NCBI RefSeq assembly: GCF_036511935.1
Contig: NZ_AP028878.1
Coordinates: 3,844,001 to 3,908,000, forward strand
DNA from: Marinobacter nanhaiticus D15-8W
Lineage (GTDB): Bacteria > Pseudomonadota > Gammaproteobacteria > Pseudomonadales > Oleiphilaceae
DNA: 64,000 nt
Direction: 5' to 3'
This document shows positions 56,496 to 64,000 of this stretch, in pieces (positions within the stretch are counted from its first letter, which is position 1; each line of letters begins with the position of its first letter). Made by a program: the position numbers and the translations under genes. Under the pieces are notes generated by a model. The model worked only from the letters and a program-made list of their open reading frames with translations, ran no database searches and was not told the origin of the DNA.

Positions 56496-57629
56496 CTAAT
56501 TCGACCGGGTCGATAGCCAGTCCGCGCTGATCCGCCAGGCATTCTCCGGGGCGGCGGCACCGGCAAAGACGCCCGCATGGCCGCCCGGCACCACGCAAAA
56601 TTCCCGATCCTGCGACGCGACGATATCGAGCACCTTGTGTGCCGACGGGATACTGACAATACGGTCCGACTCGCCGGCGAACGCCAGGATGGCACAGTCG
56701 ATCCGATCGAAGGTCGCCTTTTCGCCCCCCAGGCGAAGGCGCCCGCGAGCCATGTCGTTGTTCAGTGCCATATGCACGACCATGCCCTTGATGGTCTCAC
56801 CCGGGTAGTCGACCATTTCGTCGAACCACTTCTGCATGGTGGTATGGACCTTCACATACTCCCGGTCCTACAGATTGACGAGCAACTCCAGGGAACTGAC
56901 CAGACTGCCGACCGGATTAGTCAGCTTAAAGGCGAGGGAATTCATCCAGCCCGGGATATGGAAATAGCGCGCCGGCATGTCCAGCAAAGAAATATTGAGC
57001 GCCTGGGACACCACTTGCGCCGGGCGGTAGATTGCAGACAACACGCCGCCGGCAATGCCCATCTGGTGCATATCCACCGGACTGGCGACGGTTACCATAT
57101 TGCGGATATGGCGATCCTGGGTGGCTGCTGCGTACATCAGTGACAGCAGCCCACCCATGCAGTAGGCGAAGATCGAAACATCCTGCTCGCCGCTGTCCCG
57201 GCGAACTGCATCCAGGGCCGCGGGCATCCAGTCCAGCACGTAGTTTTCGAGGGAGAGATTACTGTGATCGGCGGTGACCTCCCCCCAGTCGATCAGGTAG
57301 ACGTCAAAGCCACGGGCCAAGAGGTAGCGTACGACCGAACGTTGCGGCAGGAGATCGAAAATCATCGACGTCGCGGCCAACGGCGGCACCAGGACGACCG
57401 GTATCCGGTGACGCTCTGGCGCCACCGACATCGGCTCCGTGCCCACGACGATTTCATCCACCGCCAGGGGGTGATAGTGGCGCACGCTCATGATGCCGTC
57501 TTCATGGACCGTATCGAAGGGCGTGCGGTTGGAGACGTTGAAGTTCTCTGAGAACAGCCGTCGCTCCACCGCGTGCACCGCGGCGGAGAGGACTTTTCCT
57601 GTGAGGCTGTCCTTTCGACGTATCTTCAT
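56496..57629 (-). pseudogene. PHA-synthase-like alpha/beta hydrolase interrupted by an in-frame TAG
   Basis: One reading frame of 378 codons (377 sense positions if TAG is read through) is broken by TAG at 56870-56868 (codon 254). Before it lies the lipase-like box with nucleophile C157 (AYCMGG), as in PhaC. After it, in the same frame, come DREYVKVHTTMQKWFDEM, D322 (GESDRIV) and H351 (GGHAGVFAG). The truncated 253-residue product would lack Asp and His and so be inactive. The length suits class III PhaC or a PhaC-like hydrolase. It starts 2 bp after the Tas-like gene. A recent null mutation, readthrough or a base-call error are all possible. Confidence 0.85.
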
Positions 57630-57631
57630 GA

Positions 57632-58669
57632 TCAGGGCGCGGGGTAGGTGAAGTCCTTGTGAATGGCCTCGATGCCTTTCAGCACGTCCTCGGACAAGGT
57701 GACTTGCGCCGAATCGATGTTCTCTCGGAGTTGCTCCATTGTCGTGGCGCCGATGATGTTGCTGGTCAGGAAATCCCGGCTGTTTACATAGGCCAGGGCC
57801 AGGTGCGTGAGCGACAGTCCATGCTGGGCTGCCAGCTCCGCGTACGCCTGGGTTGCCGCCTCAACCTGGTCGCTGCTGTAACGCTGGAAGCGCTCGAACA
57901 GCGTGAGCCGGGCACCTTGCGGGCGTTTGCCACCCAGATACTTGCCGCTGAGCACGCCAAATGCCAGGGGAGAATAGGCCAACAGGCCGACCTGCTCCCG
58001 GTGGGCAATCTCTGCCAGCCCTACCTCGAAAGAACGGTTTAGTAAGTTATACGGGTTCTGAATACTCACCATTCGCGGCCAGCCGCGCTCTTTCGCCACT
58101 TGCAGGTAACGCATGGTGCCCCAGGGCGTTTCGTTGGAGAGCCCTACGTGGCGCACCTTGCCGGCTTCAACCAGTTCGGCGAGGGCCTCCAGCGTTTCCT
58201 CGATCGGCGTCGCGGTTTCATCCGTATCGTGTCGATAACCCAACTGACCGAAAAAATTGGTGCTGCGGTCCGGCCAGTGAACCTGGTACAGATCGATATA
58301 GTCGGTCTGCAGGCGATCCAGGCTAGCGTCAACGGCCTGGTGGATGTGCTTGCGGGTCAGACGCGGGCCATCACGCAGGTAGCCCAGGCCATTGCCTGGT
58401 CCGGCCACCTTGGAGGCGATCACAAGATCATCCCTGCGGCCTCGGCGCTTGAGCCAGTTGCCCAGGCAGGTTTCCGTGGCGCCCTGTGTCTCTGCGCGCG
58501 GCGGCACGGGGTACATTTCAGCGGCATCGATGAAATTGATGCCTGCATCGACAGCGTAGTCCAGCTGTTCGAACGCTTCGGCTTCGGAGTTCTGTTCACC
58601 CCAGGTCATGGTCCCCAGGCAGATCAGACTTACCTCAAGATCGGTCTGCCCCAATTTGCGCTTCTGCAT
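57632..58669 (-). CDS. tas: Tas-like NADP(H)-dependent aldo-keto reductase
   Basis: A 345-residue aldo-keto reductase closely following E. coli Tas: LICLGTMTWGEQNSEAEAFEQLDYA, DAAEMYPVPPRAETQG (catalytic D and Y), the LYQVHWP His and GLSNETPWG. The physiological substrate of Tas is not settled. ATG 58669 matches the family start and has AAGGTGGA upstream; ATG 58675 is two codons earlier. It is followed at 2 bp by the PHA-synthase-like gene and is divergent from the glycosyltransferase. Confidence 0.92.
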   Translation of the reverse strand: MQKRKLGQTDLEVSLICLGTMTWGEQNSEAEAFEQLDYAVDAGINFIDAAEMYPVPPRAETQGATETCLGNWLKRRGRRDDLVIASKVAGPGNGLGYLRDGPRLTRKHIHQAVDASLDRLQTDYIDLYQVHWPDRSTNFFGQLGYRHDTDETATPIEETLEALAELVEAGKVRHVGLSNETPWGTMRYLQVAKERGWPRMVSIQNPYNLLNRSFEVGLAEIAHREQVGLLAYSPLAFGVLSGKYLGGKRPQGARLTLFERFQRYSSDQVEAATQAYAELAAQHGLSLTHLALAYVNSRDFLTSNIIGATTMEQLRENIDSAQVTLSEDVLKGIEAIHKDFTYPAP

Positions 58670-58716
58670 CGTCATTCCACCTTAATCCGGTCAAAACCGG
58701 TGCATTGTTCAACGGA

Positions 58717-58761
58717 TTGTCACGGCGTTGTCGCCTAACTGTCATCTGGCATTTCCATAGT
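58717..58761 (+). promoter_or_regulatory. Tandem PHO box upstream of the glycosyltransferase-PAP2 operon
   Basis: Three half-sites start exactly 11 bp apart: TTGTCAC (58717), TTGTCGC (58728) and CTGTCAT (58739, perfect). A CATAGT element lies 10 bp after (58756-58761), where the -10 of a PhoB-dependent promoter would be. It faces the glycosyltransferase start at 58909, leaving a 5' leader of about 140 bases. It is also 48 bp from the divergent reductase start. Confidence 0.65.
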
Positions 58762-58908
58762 GCGGGTGTAGGAGCCGAAAGCCCGTGAACCCCAGAGTTG
58801 ATAGGCTTTCGCGCCGAATATGCGCAACCAGACTCGCAGGCAGCAAAGATTAACCGCTATTGGCGGTACCATCCAGTCTGCCCGGGTCGACGTCATGACG
58901 GAGAACAC

Positions 58909-60108
58909 TTGATCCAGCGTCAACGGCATATCGCCATCGTCACCGAGACCTTTCCTCCGGAAATCAACGGAGTGGCGAACACCCTCGGCAAACTGTGCGA
59001 GGGGTTGCGTCAGCGTGGTCATCGTTTGTCGGTGGTCCGACCAGGCCAGCGCAAGCCGGCTTCCGAGGCGGGCACTGCGGCCGTCCAGGGTCTGGCCGAT
59101 CGCATGGTCGCAGTACCCGGGTTTCCGATTCCCGGCTACGCCGACCTGCAGTTCGGTCTGTCGACCAGCCGTCGACTGGCCAGGGACTGGAAGGCAAATC
59201 GTCCGGATGTGATCTATGTGGCAACCGAAGGGCCACTGGGGCTCATGGCGCTCAATGCGGCGCGCAAGCTACAGATCCCGGTCTGTTCCGGCTTTCACAC
59301 CAATTTCCACAGCTACAGCCGCCATTACGGCTACGGCTTCCTGGAGCGGATGATCGTCGGCTATCTGCGCTGGTTCCATAACCGCACCCAACTCACGCTT
59401 GTACCGACGCGAAAAATGCAGAGCCGGCTTAACGGGCTCGGCATCCAGCCGGTCTCCGTGTGGAGTCGCGGCGTCGACTGCGACCGCTTCTCCCCGGGCA
59501 AACGTGATCGCGCCTTACGCGAAGGGTGGGGTGTCGGCGAAAGGGACCTGGCCGTGATCTACGTCGGCCGCTTGGCGGCGGAAAAAAACCTGCAGTTGGC
59601 GGTGACCGCTTTCGAGCGGCTGCGCAATATCCACCCACGGGCAAAGTTCATCCTGGTCGGCGATGGCCCCATGGGCAAGAAGCTGCGGGATCGCCACAAG
59701 GACTACATCTTCTGCGGCATGCAGCGTGGCAACGATTTAGCCCGCCACTACGCTTCTGCCGACCTGTTCCTGTTCCCCAGCAAGACCGAGACTTTCGGCA
59801 ATGTGGTGACCGAAGCGATGGCCAGCGGCCTGGCGTTGGTAGCCTTCGATGACGGCGCCGCCAGCGAGCACATCCGTAGCGAAGCCAACGGGATCAAGGT
59901 ACCGCTGGATGATCACGGCGGCTTTGTCGATGCCACCCTGCGCCTGGCCGATCAACCATCCCTGGTCAGCCACCTGCGCAGCCAGGCCAGACTGGACGCC
60001 CTGGATATCCATTGGCCCAGCCTGATCGAGCAGTTCGAGAACATCGTGTTCAATCTCCAATACAGGGAGACCCGTCATGCCGGCAAGCAAAGCGTCTCGA
60101 TTCTTTGA
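58909..60108 (+). CDS. GT4 family glycosyltransferase
   Basis: A 399-residue GT-B enzyme. The N-terminal acceptor domain begins IAIVTETFPPEINGVANTL, close in style to lipid glycosyltransferases such as MgtA, PimB and SqdX. The C-terminal sugar-nucleotide domain has YVGRLAAEKNLQLAV and the EX7E motif E294-E302 (TETFGNVVTEAMASG). TTG 58909 is chosen because GGAG lies just upstream and the family start follows at once; the frame is open back to ATG 58798. It overlaps the PAP2 gene by 32 bp. Acceptor is unknown; diacylglycerol is plausible from context. Confidence 0.85.
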   Translation: MIQRQRHIAIVTETFPPEINGVANTLGKLCEGLRQRGHRLSVVRPGQRKPASEAGTAAVQGLADRMVAVPGFPIPGYADLQFGLSTSRRLARDWKANRPDVIYVATEGPLGLMALNAARKLQIPVCSGFHTNFHSYSRHYGYGFLERMIVGYLRWFHNRTQLTLVPTRKMQSRLNGLGIQPVSVWSRGVDCDRFSPGKRDRALREGWGVGERDLAVIYVGRLAAEKNLQLAVTAFERLRNIHPRAKFILVGDGPMGKKLRDRHKDYIFCGMQRGNDLARHYASADLFLFPSKTETFGNVVTEAMASGLALVAFDDGAASEHIRSEANGIKVPLDDHGGFVDATLRLADQPSLVSHLRSQARLDALDIHWPSLIEQFENIVFNLQYRETRHAGKQSVSIL

Positions 60109-60637
60109 ACGGGTGGACCAGCGGGAATTCCTGCTGTGCCAGGTCATCAACGGCTACCTGCGGTATCGCTTCGTACTGCCCTACTTCCGGGTGGTCAGCC
60201 GGTTAGGTGATGGCTGGTTCTGGTATGCGCTGATCCTCGCCCTGCCCATCCTGCAGCCGGAGAACGGCCTCGCCCTGGCACTGCTGATGGCGGCCACCGG
60301 ACTGGTATGCACCCTGACCTATAAAGGCCTGAAGAAAACCCTGATCCGCGAGCGACCGTTCATCTCCTTCCCGGATATCCACTGTGGGACACCCCCACTG
60401 GACCAGTACAGCTTCCCGTCCGGTCATACCCTGCACGCAGTCTGCTTCAACACGTTGCTGGCTTTCACTGCACCTGAACTTGCGTTGATCATCCTGCCTT
60501 TTACGGTAAGCGTGGCCCTTTCCCGTGTCGTACTGGGACTGCACTACCCCAGCGATGTGGCCGCCGGCGCGATAATCGGTGGAAGCATGGGCACGCTCGC
60601 AACCTACACCCTGCCCGGCTTTATGATCTTCGCGTGA
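60077..60637 (+). CDS. PAP2 family membrane lipid phosphatase
   Basis: A 186-residue membrane protein with the three phosphatidic acid phosphatase motifs: KX6RP (K86-R93-P94), PSGH (114-117) and SRX5HX3D (S149-R150, H156, D160). About four to five membrane helices surround them. It starts within the glycosyltransferase gene, so the two products are made together. PAP2 enzymes dephosphorylate phosphatidate, undecaprenyl diphosphate or lipid A; phosphatidate would suit a glycolipid pathway. It converges with dinB. Confidence 0.9.
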   Translation: MPASKASRFFERVDQREFLLCQVINGYLRYRFVLPYFRVVSRLGDGWFWYALILALPILQPENGLALALLMAATGLVCTLTYKGLKKTLIRERPFISFPDIHCGTPPLDQYSFPSGHTLHAVCFNTLLAFTAPELALIILPFTVSVALSRVVLGLHYPSDVAAGAIIGGSMGTLATYTLPGFMIFA

Positions 60638-60679
60638 AGCCAGCGCGATGAAAGACGGGTTTTAAGGGTCCCTGGCCCT

Positions 60680-61744
60680 CTACTCGAAAAGACGCAGCTG
60701 CTGCGTCGGCGCTTCCTCTTCGCGGAAACGCACCCCCAGCCCCAGCAGGCGAACCGGCCGACTGGCGTCGGTATACAGGGCCTCCACCAGAGGTTGAAAA
60801 TCCTCCACTCCCGGGACCTCGATATTCTCCCTGACCCGCTCCAGGGTATGGGTGGAGAAGTCGCTGTAGCGGATTTTCACGAACAGCTTGTGGATTGGTT
60901 TGCGTTCGGCCTTGCGCTCCAGGCGCCGCTCGAGATCCTCCACCAGCTTTTCCATGACACGATAGCAAGCCTCACGGTTGGGCAGATCCTCGGAGAACGT
61001 TCGCTCCACCGAGACCGACTTGGCGATCCGGGTGATGACCACTGGTCGATTGTCTTCGCCGCGGGCCATATGGAACAGGCGCGCGCCGTGGCGGCCGAAC
61101 CGGTCGACCAACTGATCCTGGGTAAACCCCTGGAGCTCGCCGCAGGTCGTGGCGCCCATAGCGTGGAGTTTGCCCGCCGTCACCTTGCCGACACCGAACA
61201 GCTTTTCCACCGGGAGTGTCATGACAAAATCGGCCACGTCTTCCGGGCGAATCACGAACAGGCCGTCGGGCTTCTGCCAGTCGCTGGCAATCTTGGCGAG
61301 GAACTTGTTGGGCGCGACACCGGCAGACACGGTGATACCGACCTCGTCATGTACCCTCTGGCGCAGGTAGCGCGCCATCAGCGTGGCGCTGCCATGGTGT
61401 TCGCTCACGTCGGTCACGTCGAGAAAGGCTTCGTCCAGGGACAGCGGCTCAAGGCGATCCGTCAGTTCGCGAAAGATATCCATGACCTGGCGCGATACAC
61501 GGCGGTAGCGCTGCATATCCACCGGCACCGTGACCAGATCCGGGCAGCGCCGCCTTGCTTCGGCGCCCGGCATCGCCGAGCGTATGCCATATTCCCGGGC
61601 CAGGTAGTTGCAGGTGGTCACGACACCGCGTGGACCTGCACCACCCACGGCCAGGGGAACATTACGCAGGGTAGGATCGTCACGCATTTCCACCGCGGCG
61701 TAGAAGCAGTCACAATCCAGATGAATGATTTTCCGATCGGCCAT
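60680..61744 (-). CDS. dinB: DNA polymerase IV
   Basis: DinB is the Y-family translesion polymerase of the SOS response. The 354-residue product has catalytic D10 ([12 protein letters not shown]), D104 and E105 ([11 protein letters not shown]), the helix-hairpin-helix region and the little finger domain. The C-terminus QQLRLFE is a beta-clamp-binding motif. A near-perfect LexA box lies 53 bp upstream of the start. Confidence 0.96.
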   Translation of the reverse strand: MADRKIIHLDCDCFYAAVEMRDDPTLRNVPLAVGGAGPRGVVTTCNYLAREYGIRSAMPGAEARRRCPDLVTVPVDMQRYRRVSRQVMDIFRELTDRLEPLSLDEAFLDVTDVSEHHGSATLMARYLRQRVHDEVGITVSAGVAPNKFLAKIASDWQKPDGLFVIRPEDVADFVMTLPVEKLFGVGKVTAGKLHAMGATTCGELQGFTQDQLVDRFGRHGARLFHMARGEDNRPVVITRIAKSVSVERTFSEDLPNREACYRVMEKLVEDLERRLERKAERKPIHKLFVKIRYSDFSTHTLERVRENIEVPGVEDFQPLVEALYTDASRPVRLLGLGVRFREEEAPTQQLRLFE

Positions 61745-61796
61745 TGTCCGACTACCTGCCTGCCCTTACTGTCTGAATAGCTGCGCTGCATGGTAA

Positions 61797-61812
61797 CTGT
61801 ATATTTATACAG
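61797..61812. promoter_or_regulatory. LexA (SOS) box between dinB and the DUF1244 gene
   Basis: CTGTATATTTATACAG is a CTG-N10-CAG palindrome that differs from the E. coli consensus core (CTGTATATATATACAG) at one position. It lies 53 bp before dinB and 63 bp before the DUF1244 start, so LexA could repress both directions. Confidence 0.85.
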
Positions 61813-61874
61813 ACTTGTATCTTACCGTCACATGCCGAGAATGTCAGGATTCAGGAACAGGAGGCCTTCGCACC

Positions 61875-62162
61875 ATGGCTGAACCCAACGCCGACACCAC
61901 CGAGATCGAAGCCGCTGCCTTTCGCAGGCTCGTCAAGCACTTGCGTGAACACACCGAGGTCCAGAACATCGACCTGATGAATCTCGCCGGTTTCTGCCGT
62001 AACTGCCTCTCGAAGTGGTACCGGGCGGAAGCAGAAGAAAGGGGCCATGATATTTCCGATGCCGACGCCAGGGAAATCATCTACGGCATGCCCTACGAGG
62101 AATGGAAAGAGAAGTACCAGACTGGGGAAAAGCAACCCCATAACAAGCCGACCCCATCATGA
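61875..62162 (+). CDS. DUF1244 family protein
   Basis: A 95-residue protein matching DUF1244 (IDLMNLAGFCRNCLSKWYRAEAEERG, DAREIIYGMPYEEWKEKYQ). The paired cysteines in FCRNCL suggest metal binding or redox function, but none has been shown to my knowledge. AGGAGG lies upstream of ATG 61875. It overlaps the next gene by 4 bp. Confidence 0.88.
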   Translation: MAEPNADTTEIEAAAFRRLVKHLREHTEVQNIDLMNLAGFCRNCLSKWYRAEAEERGHDISDADAREIIYGMPYEEWKEKYQTGEKQPHNKPTPS

Positions 62163-62581
62163 TGGGCTTCCAGGAGGCACTACGCATTCACCTGGCTGCG
62201 CTGGACGCCGGCCGGTCCGACTTCGAGGATACACTGGCACTGATAGACCGCTTTTTTGATGCCACGCCTACCGCTTTCCGGAATGGCCCTGTCGCTAACG
62301 AACCGGACGAGAATACCGCCTCCTGTCGCATCCTGGCCCTGGGCCAACTCGCCGGGCTGAGCGAGCAGCAAACCCTCGCCTGTTTCGGCCGCCATTACCA
62401 TACCGTAATTGATGACCCAGCCGGCACTGGACATGCCAATATTCGGCAATTCATGAGTACCGGCTGGTCCGGCGTCCGCTTCGAGGGACGGCCCCTGGTT
62501 TTCCGCGCGGCAACCGGCAATGAAGCCGTCGACGAATCGACAACAATCGACAGACCTACTGATTATGGAGAAACACGCTGA
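62159..62581 (+). CDS. HopJ-type protein
   Basis: A 140-residue protein of the family named after the Pseudomonas syringae type III effector HopJ: FEDTLALIDRFFDATPTAFRNG, LALGQLAGLSEQQTLACFGRHY and NIRQFMSTGWSGV. Many free-living bacteria have it without any type III secretion, so a housekeeping role is more likely here. ATG 62159 and ATG 62162 are both possible. Its stop shares a base with the minC start (TGATG). Confidence 0.87.
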   Translation: MMGFQEALRIHLAALDAGRSDFEDTLALIDRFFDATPTAFRNGPVANEPDENTASCRILALGQLAGLSEQQTLACFGRHYHTVIDDPAGTGHANIRQFMSTGWSGVRFEGRPLVFRAATGNEAVDESTTIDRPTDYGETR

Positions 62582-63357
62582 TGCCGGAAGCTGACGCGAT
62601 GCAGACCAGTCAATGCTTCCAGCTCAAGGGAGCCACGGTCTCCCTGACCGCCCTGGAACTGCACTTCTTTGAGCCTGCCGCCTTCGAGGAAACCCTGCGC
62701 GACAAGATCCGCCAGGCACCGGGCTTTTTCCGCGATATTCCGCTGGTTGTGAGCCTGGAAAAGTACGAAGGCCCGACCACCGAGTTGGACTTCTTTCAGC
62801 TGATCGGCATCTGCCGCCGCCATAACATCCACGTGGTTGCCGTCCGTGGTGGCGATGATGATCAGCGCCGCCTGGCCCGTAATGCCGCACTCGCCCTGCT
62901 CCCGGCGACAGCCCAGCGTGAGGCGCCGGCTCCCAAGACCGAGGCCGAGCCAGAACCCGAAACGCACCCGGAACCGGTACAGACACCCGATGTCGCACTC
63001 TCGTCATCGAACCCGGCCCCAGCGGCGGCTCGGATTGTCACCCAGCCCGTGCGCTCGGGCCAGCAGGTCTACGCGCCAGAAGGCGACCTGATTATCCTGG
63101 CGCCGGTCCAGGCAGGTGCCGAAGTACTCGCGGCCGGCAACATCCACGTATATGGCCCCCTGCGCGGCCGGGCGCTGGCTGGGGTCCACGGCATGGCGGA
63201 TGCGCGCGTTTTCTGCCAGTCCCTCGAAGCAGAGCTTGTGTCGATTGCGGGACACTATAAAATTTCGGAAGATTTGCAGGAGCAAGGCTGGAAGAAAGCG
63301 GTACAGCTCCGGCTCAAGGACGATTTGCTGGTGGCAACACCACTCGACAAGACCTAA
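62581..63357 (+). CDS. minC: Septum site-determining protein MinC
   Basis: MinC blocks FtsZ ring formation away from mid-cell. The 258-residue product has the N-terminal FtsZ-inhibiting domain (about 1-110), a Pro/Glu/Ala-rich linker (about 115-145) and the C-terminal beta-helix (about 150-258) with DLIILAPVQAGAEVLAAGNIHVYGPLRGRALAG, which binds MinD and FtsZ. It is coupled to hopJ by a 1-base overlap. minD follows after 152 bp. Confidence 0.95.
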   Translation: MPEADAMQTSQCFQLKGATVSLTALELHFFEPAAFEETLRDKIRQAPGFFRDIPLVVSLEKYEGPTTELDFFQLIGICRRHNIHVVAVRGGDDDQRRLARNAALALLPATAQREAPAPKTEAEPEPETHPEPVQTPDVALSSSNPAPAAARIVTQPVRSGQQVYAPEGDLIILAPVQAGAEVLAAGNIHVYGPLRGRALAGVHGMADARVFCQSLEAELVSIAGHYKISEDLQEQGWKKAVQLRLKDDLLVATPLDKT

Positions 63358-63509
63358 AAAAAATTTCAGGGCATTCGCTTGCTTAAGATGCCTGAGCAAT
63401 CAGAGGCACATAGAAGCGATGCCTGTAGCGTAAAAGGCCTTGCCTGGCGACAGGGCCAAAATTGCACGTGTAATCATCTCTTTCACTTTCAGCAAACAGG
63501 ACTGCAACC

Positions 63510-64000
63510 TTGGCTAGAATCATTGTCGTTACCTCAGGTAAAGGTGGTGTGGGCAAGACCACAACCAGCGCCTCGATCAGCACCGGCCTGGCCCGTCGCG
63601 GCAACAAGACCGTGGTTATCGACTTCGACGTGGGTCTGCGCAATCTGGACCTGATCATGAATTGCGAGCGTCGGGTGGTCTATGACTTCGTCAACGTGAT
63701 CCAGGGCGAAGCCACGCTGAACCAGGCACTCATCAAGGACAAGCGCGTCGAAACCCTCTACATCCTGCCCGCCTCCCAAACCCGGGAAAAGGAAGCCCTG
63801 ACCCGGGAAGGCGTGGAGAAGGTGCTGAACGAGTTGTCCGAAACCTTCGACTACATCGTCTGCGATTCCCCCGCGGGTATCGAGCACGGGGCGCTGATGG
63901 CGCTCTACTATGCCGACGAGGCGATCGTGGTCACCAACCCGGAAGTCTCTTCGGTGCGGGATTCCGACCGAATCCTCGGCATCCTGCAGAGCAAGTCCCG
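63510..64000 (+). CDS. minD: Septum site-determining ATPase MinD, 3' end missing
   Basis: MinD is the membrane-binding ATPase that carries MinC and oscillates with MinE. The visible 163 residues start at TTG 63510 (MARIIVVTSGKGGVGKTTT), with CAGGA about 9 bases upstream. The deviant Walker A has K11 and K16. Switch I DFDVGLRNLD and switch II CDSPAGIE follow. The gene runs off the window; minE probably follows outside. An ATG-only search would miss this gene. Confidence 0.97.
   Translation, partial: MARIIVVTSGKGGVGKTTTSASISTGLARRGNKTVVIDFDVGLRNLDLIMNCERRVVYDFVNVIQGEATLNQALIKDKRVETLYILPASQTREKEALTREGVEKVLNELSETFDYIVCDSPAGIEHGALMALYYADEAIVVTNPEVSSVRDSDRILGILQSKS

Noticed and set aside
56868..56870. 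TAG as a pyrrolysine or dedicated recoding codon
   Set aside because: No pyl genes are visible, PhaC-like proteins are not known pyrrolysine proteins, and a plain nonsense change is simpler.
62159..62581. Type III secreted effector
   Set aside because: The HopJ family is widespread in bacteria without such secretion, and the gene sits in an operon with minC.

Overview
The window is a 64 kb piece of a GC-rich gammaproteobacterial chromosome. Gene order and protein sequences look most like Marinobacter and its relatives, with much shared with Pseudomonas. Three conserved blocks support this: the sigma-E/Muc block joined to lepA-lepB-rnc-era-recO-pdxJ, the block xerD-dsbC-hom-thrC-recJ-prfB-lysS, and grxD-argD-argF-ABC ATPase. 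The genus is an inference; no rRNA gene is present to settle it. I saw no tRNA, rRNA, IS element, prophage or CRISPR array. Most of the window is core chromosome.

Layout. 1-5.2 kb: rlmD (cut by the window edge), cysM and a divergent GacS/BarA hybrid kinase. 5.2-11.4 kb: a minus-strand block lepA, lepB, a DUF4845 gene, rnc, era, recO, pdxJ. 11.6-14.4 kb: a membrane CHASE-PAS-GGDEF-EAL protein with a damaged EAL site. 14.5-19.2 kb: the envelope-stress operon algU-mucA-mucB-rseC-mucD, with a likely self-regulated promoter, divergent from nadB-sdhE-ygfX-ygfZ. 22.8-34 kb: an HDOD gene, ung-lysS-prfB (prfB with its programmed +1 frameshift), recJ, thrC, hom, dsbC, xerD. 34-38 kb: rplS-trmD-rimM-rpsP and ffh, divergent from ypjD-yfjD. 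40-48 kb: a Yip1 protein, a DUF1631 protein, a TonB-like protein, grxD, argD, argF and an ABC ATPase. 48.5-51 kb: an RstBA-like two-component system. 51.4-56 kb: the ornithine-lipid genes olsB-olsA, an SlyD-like isomerase, a large CoA-transferase and a small secreted protein. 56.5-60.6 kb: a PHA-synthase-like gene broken by one in-frame amber codon, a Tas-like aldo-keto reductase, and a divergent glycosyltransferase-PAP2 phosphatase pair. 60.7-64 kb: dinB and, divergent from it, a DUF1244-hopJ-minC-minD run (minD cut by the edge).

Most interesting point. Two separate operons, olsB-olsA and glycosyltransferase-PAP2, each carry a run of PHO-type half-sites spaced exactly 11 bp apart (51337-51376 and 58717-58745). 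Each run is followed by a similar CATAG(G/T) element where a -10 box would sit. One operon makes phosphorus-free ornithine lipid. The other pairs a lipid-phosphate phosphatase family member with a GT4 glycosyltransferase, which could turn phosphatidate into diacylglycerol and then a glycolipid. Together they look like a PhoB-controlled lipid-remodelling programme in which PAP2 plus GT4 may replace the known PlcP/Agt pair. This is inference from motifs and spacing.

Other points worth a look: the 509-bp control region between the two-component system and olsB, which holds 23-bp tandem repeats and RstA-box-like sites; a near-consensus LexA box shared by dinB and the operon that contains minCD; and the amber-interrupted PhaC-like gene.
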